Positions 1 through 6,125 of a stretch of DNA of 7,187 nt are shown here, piece by piece. The notes beneath the pieces are model-generated. The model saw only the letters and a list, made by a program, of their open reading frames with translations. It made no database searches and had not been told where the DNA came from. Source of the stretch: NZQO01 sp964639255 (GTDB lineage: Bacteria > Bacteroidota > Bacteroidia > Flavobacteriales > Flavobacteriaceae). Location: positions 1-7,187 of the forward strand of contig CAZXDP010000085.1 in assembly GCA_964639255.1 (NCBI GenBank), written 5' to 3'. Within the stretch, counting starts at the first letter, position 1, and each line of letters starts with the position of its first letter. The position numbers were made by a program, and so were the translations under genes.

Positions 1-744
1 TTCTGAAGATAATATGCCATCCTTGGGTTTTTCTATTTGAACGTGCTCCAGCTGTGGATGAATGAGAAGGGGCAAGGCGCTAAATGCTTCCCTGCTCATT
101 TCGGTCGTTACCAGGGCATCTTCAAAGAATTCTGGATAATGGGTGTTGAGAAACAGGTGCGGTGGTGTTTTAAACCAAAAATAACTAGGATCTTTCTTAA
201 ATGTGCCGTTGTAGGTACCCGCACCCCAAGTGGGGTCGAACAGATGATAGGAGCCATCGAGCTGTACGGCATTCCACATATGATTTTTTCTGAAGGGCCT
301 CCCGATATCTGAAAACGTAGCCTTGGTATCACCATTTATTAAATAACTGGGGATACCTTGCAGTTCGCACAACCGCTCGAAAAGCATGGCATAGCCCTCG
401 CAAACGGCCACACCTTCCCGTAGGGTTCGTACAATAATACTACGGCGCGTTTGCTCCTCCTTGGTATTGCGCTCTCTATAATTACTGAAGTTGTAATTGA
501 ATTTTTTGTACTCCGCAGGATCGTATGCGATGTTGTTGATGATCCAGCCGTAAATAGCCCGCACCTTTTCAGCATCAGAATTAAAATCGCGAGATATGAA
601 ACGGGAAAGCTCCTCGGGCGTTTGGAAACGGTCTGGATACAATTGGATGGCCGCATCCACACGACTATAATCCTGTGCGTTCAAAGGGGCTGTTACAAAT
701 ACCAACAGAACAAGCAAAGCAATGTAGTTTGTCCAAATAAGCAT
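1..744 (-). CDS. Secreted transglutaminase-like (Transglut_core) protein, 3' end outside window
   Basis: The visible part is 248 codons, starting at ATG 744-742 and running off the left edge without a stop. Residues 1-23 form a signal peptide (hydrophobic stretch around 8-19, cleavage likely after LNA before Q24), so the protein acts in the periplasm or on the surface. Residues about 55-175 fit a transglutaminase/papain-like core. The expected triad is visible: C115 in VCEGYA, H155 in NHMWNAV and D170 in FDPTWG. Bacterial proteins of this fold are often proteases or amidases rather than true transglutaminases, and the substrate is unknown. The start lies 3 bp after the DUF4230 stop in the same frame, so the two are probably co-transcribed. 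There is no clear Shine-Dalgarno sequence, which is usual in Bacteroidota. Family assignment is firm from the three motifs; the exact activity is not known. Confidence 0.88.
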   Translation of the reverse strand, partial: MLIWTNYIALLVLLVFVTAPLNAQDYSRVDAAIQLYPDRFQTPEELSRFISRDFNSDAEKVRAIYGWIINNIAYDPAEYKKFNYNFSNYRERNTKEEQTRRSIIVRTLREGVAVCEGYAMLFERLCELQGIPSYLINGDTKATFSDIGRPFRKNHMWNAVQLDGSYHLFDPTWGAGTYNGTFKKDPSYFWFKTPPHLFLNTHYPEFFEDALVTTEMSREAFSALPLLIHPQLEHVQIEKPKDGILSSE

Positions 745-747
745 AGG

Positions 748-1374
748 CTACGGTGTATTGTTCGATGTTAGGGTTGGAGGTTGCTGCGGCAACGCCCCCA
801 GGGCGGTATAATCGAGCTTCCAGTTAATGGTGGCCGTTAGCTTCTCCATTAGCTGAATCGTCTCCAATGCCTGCTGTTCGGCTTCCTGTAAAATACCACT
901 GCTGGGAATTTTATCGATAATATGCTGCTTGGCCTCTCGATTTATTTCGGTGAGATCGGAAGAAGTGAATGGATTCGCCCAGCCTTCCTTTTTGTCATAA
1001 TACTTAAAATCGGTTTCTATGGTGAGCAGTTCGGCTTTGGGAAAATTGGTGAGAACAATGGTTTTATTCTCAGTATCAGCCTCCATCTTGATCTTGGTAA
1101 GATCGAACCCAACGTGGGCTTTCGCCTCGATAAGAACCAGCGCTTTCTTTTTTCCGAGAAACAGGTTGAGCCATTTGTCCTTTACATTTTCGTAGTGGTA
1201 AATCTCAGAGAAATCGCCCTCAACCGTAATAAACTTGCATACAGTACGTATGCGCTCCATGAGCACGACCGATTGCGACTCGATGCGATCGCGCTTTCGC
1301 TGGCTGCTGAATCGGGAAAAGAGAAAGTAGGCCAAAATAGCCCCTACCGCCAAGCCTATAAACAGAAGTTCCAT
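748..1374 (-). CDS. DUF4230 family membrane-anchored protein
   Basis: This gene encodes 208 residues. Residues 2-20 form one hydrophobic transmembrane anchor, followed by a basic stretch (QRKRDR at 25-30). Residues about 33-185 resemble DUF4230, including the typical opening with an ERIRTVCKFITVEGDFSEIY-like segment at 40-59. After it come a basic KKK turn at 75-77, alternating beta-like segments to about 125, and a long charged helix at about 141-183 (ending near MEKLTATINW). The C-terminal tail is rich in Pro, Gln, Thr and Asn and looks disordered. The family has no established function. Positive charges directly after the anchor would, by the positive-inside rule, favour the bulk of the protein on the cytoplasmic side, but this is weak evidence. 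It lies 67 bp downstream of the cyclase gene, has a perfect TAnnTTTG box just upstream, and is directly followed by the transglutaminase-like gene. Confidence 0.85.
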   Translation of the reverse strand: MELLFIGLAVGAILAYFLFSRFSSQRKRDRIESQSVVLMERIRTVCKFITVEGDFSEIYHYENVKDKWLNLFLGKKKALVLIEAKAHVGFDLTKIKMEADTENKTIVLTNFPKAELLTIETDFKYYDKKEGWANPFTSSDLTEINREAKQHIIDKIPSSGILQEAEQQALETIQLMEKLTATINWKLDYTALGALPQQPPTLTSNNTP

Positions 1375-1397
1375 AGTATTTGTTTACATTATCGATA

Positions 1398-1405
1398 CAA
1401 ATATA
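1398..1405 (-). promoter_or_regulatory. Putative Bacteroidota -7 promoter element (TATATTTG) for the DUF4230 gene
   Basis: On the minus strand this reads TATATTTG, an exact match to the TAnnTTTG -7 consensus. It ends 23 nt upstream of the DUF4230 ATG, giving a short, plausible leader. I could not find a TTG -33 element at the usual 17-23 bp spacing, so the call rests on the -7 box and its position. It would let DUF4230 and the transglutaminase-like gene be transcribed apart from cyclase, hemW and ruvC. Confidence 0.45.
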
Positions 1406-1411
1406 CCAACC

Positions 1412-1426
1412 CCTAGCAGCACTAGG
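1412..1426. repeat. Short inverted repeat CCTAG-N5-CTAGG between the cyclase and DUF4230 genes
   Basis: A perfect 5-bp inverted repeat with a 5-nt spacer lies 16 nt beyond the cyclase stop codon and 7 nt upstream of the putative DUF4230 -7 box. In the minus-strand RNA it would form a small hairpin, but no T-run follows, so it is a poor intrinsic terminator. It could equally be a regulator binding site or chance. Confidence 0.3.
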
Positions 1427-1441
1427 TTGTTTCTTATGTTT

Positions 1442-2188
1442 TTATTCCAAAGCATATAATACCGGCCGGCTTGGTGCGGCGTCATTTTCAAACGCTGCCA
1501 GCTGAAGGTTGAGCAAGTAGGTACCGTCTGCAATCGAGTTGGGAACAAATACAAACTCGGTAATGGTCGCGTCCATTCGTGGCGCATCGGGATAATTCCA
1601 AAATGCCTTATGTGCCAAAAGGGCCCCTTCGTCCTTTTCCTTGTCTACCGAAGGCAGGTCTACCAACAGGTGCTTCACCCCCGATACCCTGAGATAACGC
1701 GCCGCCTCCTCCTCCAGATAGGGCCAATTGGTATGCGACCAGTGTTTCGATTTTTTTTCTGGACTATTTGGCAAAGTGCGAATAACCAAAGCCTCCGGCA
1801 GATCGCCTCGCAACAAACTCTTGATTTCGATAGCGGAAATCACGAAATCGTCGCCCACACTCTCTGGTGTTACCGAGATTACCTGCGCGGTGTAAAAATA
1901 GTGCGAAAGTTGTCCGTTTACCGAATATTCCTTTTCAGAAATATGCCCAACACATTCTGTATGGGTGCCGTGCGCGTGCGGATTGAAAGTTATGGTGTTA
2001 AAATTTACCGATGCGCCCTCGCTCACCCGGCCCACCCAATTGTCCAATATAACGGGCGCTATCTTTGGACTATCCAAGTACCAAGCCCTCACATTATCGC
2101 TGGACGCCCTAAGCGGTATTGAAATGTCCAATGGAGCGTGAAGGTTAACGGTATACAGTTGCTTATTGAGCTTAAAGGTAGCGCGCAT
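1442..2188 (-). CDS. Cyclase family protein (kynurenine formamidase-like metal-dependent hydrolase)
   Basis: This encodes 248 residues from ATG 2188-2186. A TTG seven codons upstream (2209) is in frame but the ATG is preferred, because MRATFKLN leads straight into the domain and upstream residues show no conservation. The family includes metal-dependent hydrolases such as kynurenine formamidase. Seen here: the N-terminal DISIPL strand (21-26), the metal-site segment H71-A-H-G-T-H76-T-E78-C-V-G-H82, LLVDLPSVD at 174-182 followed by H193, E211 in TITEFV, and a C-terminal APSRPVLYAL segment near 238-247. Compared with the usual HxGTHxDxPxH, the motif has one extra residue before GTH, Glu for Asp, and Val in the Pro position. 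My recollection is that a related form occurs in other Bacteroidota members. There is no signal peptide, so it is likely cytoplasmic. No tryptophan-degradation genes are adjacent, so the substrate is open. It lies 27 bp after hemW. An A8 run on the coding strand (T8 at 1751-1758) lies in the EKKS codons. Confidence 0.85.
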   Translation of the reverse strand: MRATFKLNKQLYTVNLHAPLDISIPLRASSDNVRAWYLDSPKIAPVILDNWVGRVSEGASVNFNTITFNPHAHGTHTECVGHISEKEYSVNGQLSHYFYTAQVISVTPESVGDDFVISAIEIKSLLRGDLPEALVIRTLPNSPEKKSKHWSHTNWPYLEEEAARYLRVSGVKHLLVDLPSVDKEKDEGALLAHKAFWNYPDAPRMDATITEFVFVPNSIADGTYLLNLQLAAFENDAAPSRPVLYALE

Positions 2189-2215
2189 AGTTCGGGAATG
2201 TATACACAAGATACA

Positions 2216-3349
2216 CTATCCCTTTAAATCAATCAAAAAAAGATCACTGGCAATCCCGTCGCTCAAAAACTTTCCCTTTTTTGTCACCCGAACGGCATCG
2301 TCTTGGCGAATCAACCTATTGGCGTCAAGATGCTGCTGGGCCTGTTCTTCCAAATACGTAAGAAATCGCTCTCCAAATGTTTCGCTAACCTCTGAAATTG
2401 AAATTCCCTTGGCAGTTCGCAATCGAGTCATTACATATTCGTTGTATTGGTCGACGAGGGAGAGGGTTTCCCGCTCCAAGGGCAACTCCCCATCGGAAAG
2501 CTTTTTGAGGTACAATGAGTTATTGGCACTATTCCAACTGCGCGTCTTGCCAGAGTAGCTGTGGGCCGAAGGACCAATGCCCAAATAGGGTTTGCCTTCC
2601 CAGTAGGCCATATTGTTGCGGGAATAATAACCCGGCTTTCCAAAATTGGAAAATTCGTAGTTTTCGTAACCCGCCCGTTCGGTAAGATCCAGTAATACTT
2701 CATGGTGCCGTTGCGCCAGCGCATCGTCAACGGGCGCCACCAAACCTTTTTCGATAAAGGATTTCAAGGCAGTCTTCGGCTCGACCGTTAGGGCATAGCA
2801 AGATAGATGGGGTACTCCCAAAGCAAGTGCAGTCTCTACATTTTGCTGCCAGCGTGCCACGCTCATCTTCGGGATTCCGTAGATAAGATCGAGACTAATA
2901 TTTTCGAAATAATGCTGGGCACGTTCTATGCTCTGTAAGGCCTCAATTGAATTGTGGGCACGGTTCATTAACCGAAGGTCTTCTTCAAAAAACGACTGCA
3001 CGCCAATGCTTAGTCTATGGATGGGCGTAGCTGATAATTCTTTTAATTGCTGCTCGGTAAGATCGTCTGGATTCGCTTCGAGCGTAATTTCGGCGTGGTC
3101 TAAAACATCGTACTCGTTGTGTATGGTACGGAATAGCTGGTTGAGCTCTTCAGCAGAAAGCAGTGAGGGCGTACCGCCGCCAAAATAGATTGTTTCTACG
3201 GTCCCTTTTAATTCCCCCTTCCGAAGCATAAGTTCCTTACACAAGGCGCCAATCATTGGTTGCTTTTTCTTGAGGGAAGTAGAAAAATGAAAATCACAAT
3301 AATGACACGCTTGCTTACAAAAGGGAATATGGATATAGATGCCGCTCAT
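2216..3349 (-). CDS. hemW: Radical SAM heme chaperone HemW
   Basis: This encodes 377 residues, full length for HemW. It begins MSGIYIHIPFC with the radical-SAM cluster motif C11-x3-C15-x2-C18 followed by D19-F20. The Phe two residues after the third Cys, where HemN has a fourth Cys, supports HemW rather than coproporphyrinogen dehydrogenase. Other family marks are YFGGGTPS (55-62), EANP (91-94), RLSIGVQSF (112-120), DLIYGIP (154-160), YEFSNF (231-236) and YLGIGPSAHSY (255-265). The C-terminal HemN_C-like region covers about 300-370. HemW binds heme and is thought to deliver it to membrane respiratory enzymes. The heme-linked HNxxYW motif reads N245-N-M-A-Y-W250, with Asn in place of His. It lies 64 bp after ruvC with a TATTTTTG -7 box in the gap, and 27 bp before the cyclase. 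No heme-biosynthesis gene is adjacent. Confidence 0.95.
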   Translation of the reverse strand: MSGIYIHIPFCKQACHYCDFHFSTSLKKKQPMIGALCKELMLRKGELKGTVETIYFGGGTPSLLSAEELNQLFRTIHNEYDVLDHAEITLEANPDDLTEQQLKELSATPIHRLSIGVQSFFEEDLRLMNRAHNSIEALQSIERAQHYFENISLDLIYGIPKMSVARWQQNVETALALGVPHLSCYALTVEPKTALKSFIEKGLVAPVDDALAQRHHEVLLDLTERAGYENYEFSNFGKPGYYSRNNMAYWEGKPYLGIGPSAHSYSGKTRSWNSANNSLYLKKLSDGELPLERETLSLVDQYNEYVMTRLRTAKGISISEVSETFGERFLTYLEEQAQQHLDANRLIRQDDAVRVTKKGKFLSDGIASDLFLIDLKG

Positions 3350-3380
3350 AGGGTTCTCGTAGTAGGGAAAAGAGGTGTGG

Positions 3381-3388
3381 CAAAAATA
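3381..3388 (-). promoter_or_regulatory. Putative -7 promoter element (TATTTTTG) for hemW
   Basis: The minus strand reads TATTTTTG, an exact TAnnTTTG match, ending 31 nt upstream of the hemW ATG in the 64-bp ruvC-hemW gap. No TTG -33 element is seen at the usual spacing. It suggests hemW can be transcribed from its own start as well as by read-through from ruvC. Confidence 0.4.
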
Positions 3389-3413
3389 CGGTAATTTTAA
3401 GGGCTATTGACCT

Positions 3414-3965
3414 TCATCCTACCCGATCCTCATTCTGTTTTACGAACGCGGCCCAACCAGAGTAGCTTTTACCTGTCTCGATCTTACCAGAATTATAGAA
3501 ATGGCACACGGCTGCGGCGAGACCATCGGTACTATCTAGATTTTTGGGCAAGGAGGTAAGTCCTAAGGTACTTTGTAGCATTTTCGCTACCTGCTCCTTG
3601 CTGGCGTTTCCGTTGCCCGTAATGGCCATTTTTATTTTTTTTGGGGAATATTCAGTGATAGGAATTTGGCGTGAAAGTCCGGCTGCCATGGCCACCCCTT
3701 GGGCGCGACCCAGCTTGAGCATCGACTGAACATTCTTACCGAAAAAAGGTGCTTCTATGGCGATTTCATCTGGATGGAAGGTATCTATGAGCTCGAGGGT
3801 ACGTTCAAAAATATGCTTTAGGCGCACGTAATGATCGTCATATTTGGAAAGCGCCAGCTCATTGAGCTGCATAAAATGCATCTTTTTAGAAACGACCTTT
3901 ATGAGCCCAAAGCCCATAATGGTTGTCCCTGGATCGATGCCCAATATTATTTTTTCTGAATCCAT
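3414..3965 (-). CDS. ruvC: Crossover junction endodeoxyribonuclease RuvC
   Basis: This encodes 183 residues, close to the usual RuvC length. RuvC is the Holliday junction resolvase that cuts four-way DNA symmetrically after RuvAB branch migration. All four acidic active-site residues are in place: D11 in GIDPGTT, E71 in IAIEAPFF, and D144 and D147 in LDSTDGLAAAVCH. Also visible are the FFGKNVQSMLKLGRAQGVAM helix region (74-93) and the SPKKIKMAITGNGNASKEQV segment (107-126). The ATG at 3965-3963 is chosen because it puts D11 close to the N-terminus as in the family. An upstream in-frame ATG (4025) would overlap the divergent gene and add unrelated residues. The C-terminal tail after about 160 is not conserved in a way I recognise. 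ruvA and ruvB are not in the window. It heads the minus-strand run, 30 bp from the divergent flippase-like gene. Confidence 0.96.
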   Translation of the reverse strand: MDSEKIILGIDPGTTIMGFGLIKVVSKKMHFMQLNELALSKYDDHYVRLKHIFERTLELIDTFHPDEIAIEAPFFGKNVQSMLKLGRAQGVAMAAGLSRQIPITEYSPKKIKMAITGNGNASKEQVAKMLQSTLGLTSLPKNLDSTDGLAAAVCHFYNSGKIETGKSYSGWAAFVKQNEDRVG

Positions 3966-3995
3966 ATCCCAAAAGTTTGCGTAACTTCGTTCTCG
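3966..3995. promoter_or_regulatory. Divergent ruvC / flippase-like intergenic region with weak -7-like boxes
   Basis: Only 30 bp separate the two divergent ATGs. On the plus strand TAACTTCG (3982-3989) matches 5 of 6 fixed positions of TAnnTTTG and ends 6 nt before the plus-strand ATG. On the minus strand AACTTTTG (3977-3970) also matches 5 of 6 and ends 4 nt before the ruvC ATG. If used, either would give an almost leaderless mRNA. Neither has a clear TTG -33 partner. The true promoters may instead lie inside the opposing coding sequences. Confidence 0.3.
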
Positions 3996-4943
3996 ATGAA
4001 CGCCCTTCCCCACAAAACTAAGCAATATGCCTGGTTTGCCCTAAAGGTTTTTATCTTGGCAGGTACGGCCCTGTACGTGTACTGGAAACTAGCCTCTAAC
4101 ACTTCCCTGCCGTTTTCGCAGTTTCTAGAATTAGTGAAACGTAAACCTGTTCTTCCGCTGTTGGTATTTTTAATGTTGGCAGCGCTTAATTGGCTGGGCG
4201 AAATCGCGAAGTGGCAAACAATTGCTGCCTCGGTACAGAAAATTACATTTTCTGAAGCCACCCAACAGGCCCTGGCCGCACACGCCCTATCGATAGCCAC
4301 GCCCAATAAAATTGGTGAATTTGGGGCGAAGGCACATTTCTTTGCGCGAGGTGATCGCAAGAAAATACTGGTCCTCACGTTTTTCGGCCAAGCGGCCCAG
4401 CTGCTGGTAACTCTTATTTTTGGCAGTGTGGGCTTGGTTTGGGTGATCGCAAATTATAATATGCCGTTTTCGCTATCGCCCATTATGGGTGGCGCACTGC
4501 TGCTTCTGTTAGTAGGTTTCCTATTTTTCTCGCTGCGTACCCATTTGCGGAAATCATGGCAAAATGTTCTTCAGAAATTCTTAGTATTCCTTCAACAAAC
4601 CACTCAAAGGGCTGGAATCAAGGTGCTATTGCTGTCTTCATTTCGCTACGCGTGTTTCAGCGTTTTGTTTTGGCTGCTATTGCAGTTTTTTGGAGCGCCA
4701 GTATCGTTCACACTTGCTTGGCCCCTCATTTGCGCGATGTACTTGTTGGTTTCAGTCGTGCCTAGCATGATTTGGGTGGATGTGGTGGTGCGCGTTGGGG
4801 CCGCGGTTTGGCTCTTCTCCATGATAGAAATACCCGAAATAGCCGTACTTGCCACGGTGCTCTCTATGTGGCTTCTAAATACTGTTTTGCCAGCACTTTT
4901 GGGAAGTTTCTATGTATTCACCTATAGACCCCAACACATATGA
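3996..4943 (+). CDS. LPG_synthase_TM / UPF0104 flippase-like integral membrane protein
   Basis: This encodes 315 residues, rich in hydrophobic segments: about 12-31, 52-70, 125-153 (possibly two), 160-180, 208-232, 238-256, 262-276 and 281-305. The most diagnostic stretch is ATPNKIGEFGAKAHFF (101-116), matching the P-x-x-x-G-E signature of the lysylphosphatidylglycerol synthase transmembrane family. The soluble aminoacyl-transferase domain of MprF is absent, so it should not make lysyl-PG. Stand-alone members are proposed to move or handle lipid-linked substrates, but this one's activity is unproven. It overlaps the following glycosyltransferase by 4 bp (ATGA), indicating translational coupling and a shared pathway, probably at the inner membrane. 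The start ATG sits 30 bp from the divergent ruvC start. The N-terminus is basic and short, without a cleavable signal. Confidence 0.82.
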   Translation: MNALPHKTKQYAWFALKVFILAGTALYVYWKLASNTSLPFSQFLELVKRKPVLPLLVFLMLAALNWLGEIAKWQTIAASVQKITFSEATQQALAAHALSIATPNKIGEFGAKAHFFARGDRKKILVLTFFGQAAQLLVTLIFGSVGLVWVIANYNMPFSLSPIMGGALLLLLVGFLFFSLRTHLRKSWQNVLQKFLVFLQQTTQRAGIKVLLLSSFRYACFSVLFWLLLQFFGAPVSFTLAWPLICAMYLLVSVVPSMIWVDVVVRVGAAVWLFSMIEIPEIAVLATVLSMWLLNTVLPALLGSFYVFTYRPQHI

Positions 4944-6082
4944 TGTGGATAACGGCCCTACTACTCATTTTATATGTAGTGGCCATAGGGCTGTTGGTTT
5001 TCGGGTTCTTGCAGCTGAAATCAATAAAACCGGACGTTACAAAAAGTAATATAGCTTTTAGCATTGTAGTTCCCTTCAGAAATGAAAGGGATCAATTACC
5101 ACTATTGTGGAAATCGGTCGCATCGTTAGATTATCCCCGTGATCGATTTGAAATTCTATTTGTTGATGATGCTTCGGAAGACGATTCTGAAGCCATCCTC
5201 GAGGCGCTTGGTGGCAAACAGTCTAGCCAAACACCGTTAGATTACCGCATCCTGGAGAACGAGCGACAGTCTGGTTCGCCCAAAAAAGACGCGATCACCA
5301 CTGCCATTAAACAAGCCAAGTATCCTTGGATTCTTACCTTGGATGCCGACTGCCAAGCGCCCGCCACGCTACTAACTGCTTATTGCAGCGGTATTGAAAC
5401 GAGCCAATGTGTACTGCTGTGCGGGCCCGTACTATACCAAAGCAACACCTCCTTGTTGCAACGGTTTCAGCAGTACGACGGATTAACGCTTCAACTGGTC
5501 GCTACGGGCGGATTTGGACTTCAGCGACCTATATTATGCAACGGCGCCAACATGGTTTTTATGAAATCGGCATTCTATGAGGTAGGTGGTTACGAAGGCA
5601 ACAACCATATCGCGAGCGGCGATGATATTTTTCTGTTGGAAAAAATGCGCAGGGAATTCCCCGATCAAATCGGTTTTCTGAAATCCACCGCTGCCATTGT
5701 TGAAACCAGACCGCAGCCCAATTGGGGCGAGCTCATTTTACAGCGCGTGCGCTGGGCATCGAAAACTTCAAAACAAAAAAACTGGGCCACTAAGATGCTG
5801 GCAAGTTTGGTCTTGGCGGTGAACATATTGCTTGTTCTCGGCATCCCGGTGCTATTTGTATCGCCGAATACGGTATTTTGGTGGTTGCCCTTCGTGTGCA
5901 TTAAATTGATCGTTGATATTCTTTCCGTAGTTATTATTAGTGGTTTCTTCGGAAGGCGGATTGCCATATTTCCCTTTGTGATGAGTAGTTTATTGTACCC
6001 GTTCATTATCATCTCCGTATGGTTACGAAGCATAGGAGGCGGTTATGAGTGGAAGGGAAGAACCTTCGGAAAAACCATTTGA
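4940..6082 (+). CDS. Membrane-bound family 2 glycosyltransferase
   Basis: This encodes 380 residues. One membrane segment lies at about 3-24, a GT-A catalytic domain at about 38-275, and three hydrophobic segments follow at about 286-307, 311-335 and 341-363. GT2 motifs are in order: FSIVVPFRNE (40-49), FVDDASEDDS (74-83), the metal-binding DAD at 135-137 in TLDADC, CNGANMVFMK (200-209), SGDD (226-229) in the position of the general-base ED motif, and Q268-R-V-R-W272 (QxxRW), typical of processive or membrane-embedded GT2 enzymes. It should transfer a sugar from a nucleotide donor to a lipid or growing glycan on the cytoplasmic face. Donor and acceptor cannot be told. Start: ATG 4940 overlaps the upstream stop as ATGA, and a second ATG follows at once (4943), so either could be used. 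The gene ends 43 bp before the next, which has its own likely promoter. Confidence 0.9.
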   Translation: MMWITALLLILYVVAIGLLVFGFLQLKSIKPDVTKSNIAFSIVVPFRNERDQLPLLWKSVASLDYPRDRFEILFVDDASEDDSEAILEALGGKQSSQTPLDYRILENERQSGSPKKDAITTAIKQAKYPWILTLDADCQAPATLLTAYCSGIETSQCVLLCGPVLYQSNTSLLQRFQQYDGLTLQLVATGGFGLQRPILCNGANMVFMKSAFYEVGGYEGNNHIASGDDIFLLEKMRREFPDQIGFLKSTAAIVETRPQPNWGELILQRVRWASKTSKQKNWATKMLASLVLAVNILLVLGIPVLFVSPNTVFWWLPFVCIKLIVDILSVVIISGFFGRRIAIFPFVMSSLLYPFIIISVWLRSIGGGYEWKGRTFGKTI

Positions 6083-6105
6083 ATGCCTCTAATTGTTTAC
6101 CTTTA
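6079..6105 (+). promoter_or_regulatory. Putative promoter for the secreted barrel-like protein gene
   Basis: TTG at 6079-6081 (overlapping the glycosyltransferase stop) and TACCTTTA at 6098-6105 (5 of 6 fixed positions of TAnnTTTG) are 16 bp apart, just under the usual 17-23. The -7 box ends 20 nt before the ATG at 6126, a sensible leader length. This suggests the downstream gene is transcribed apart from the flippase-like/GT pair. Confidence 0.42.
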
Positions 6106-6125
6106 GCATACCAAACAACGCCCTT

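Noticed and set aside
37..312. 91-codon plus-strand ORF at the left edge
   Set aside because: It is antisense to the transglutaminase-like catalytic region and has no family features.
339..662. 107-codon minus-strand ORF overlapping the transglutaminase-like gene
   Set aside because: It is a different frame from the one carrying the Cys-His-Asp triad and signal peptide, and lacks motifs.
922..1416. 164-codon plus-strand ORF opposite the DUF4230 gene
   Set aside because: It is antisense to a gene with clear family features, has no recognisable motifs and no supporting upstream signals.
1610..2122. 170-codon plus-strand ORF opposite the cyclase gene
   Set aside because: Its composition is odd for a real protein (Arg, Cys and Tyr rich) and the minus strand carries the well-supported cyclase.
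2189..2215. Near-repeat GTGTAT...GTGTAT between hemW and the cyclase as a regulator site
   Set aside because: Two 6-bp copies in a 27-bp gap are too short to separate from chance.
3947..4378. 143-codon minus-strand ORF opposite the flippase-like gene and the ruvC start
   Set aside because: It is a shadow of the multi-pass membrane protein and overlaps the ruvC start in another frame.
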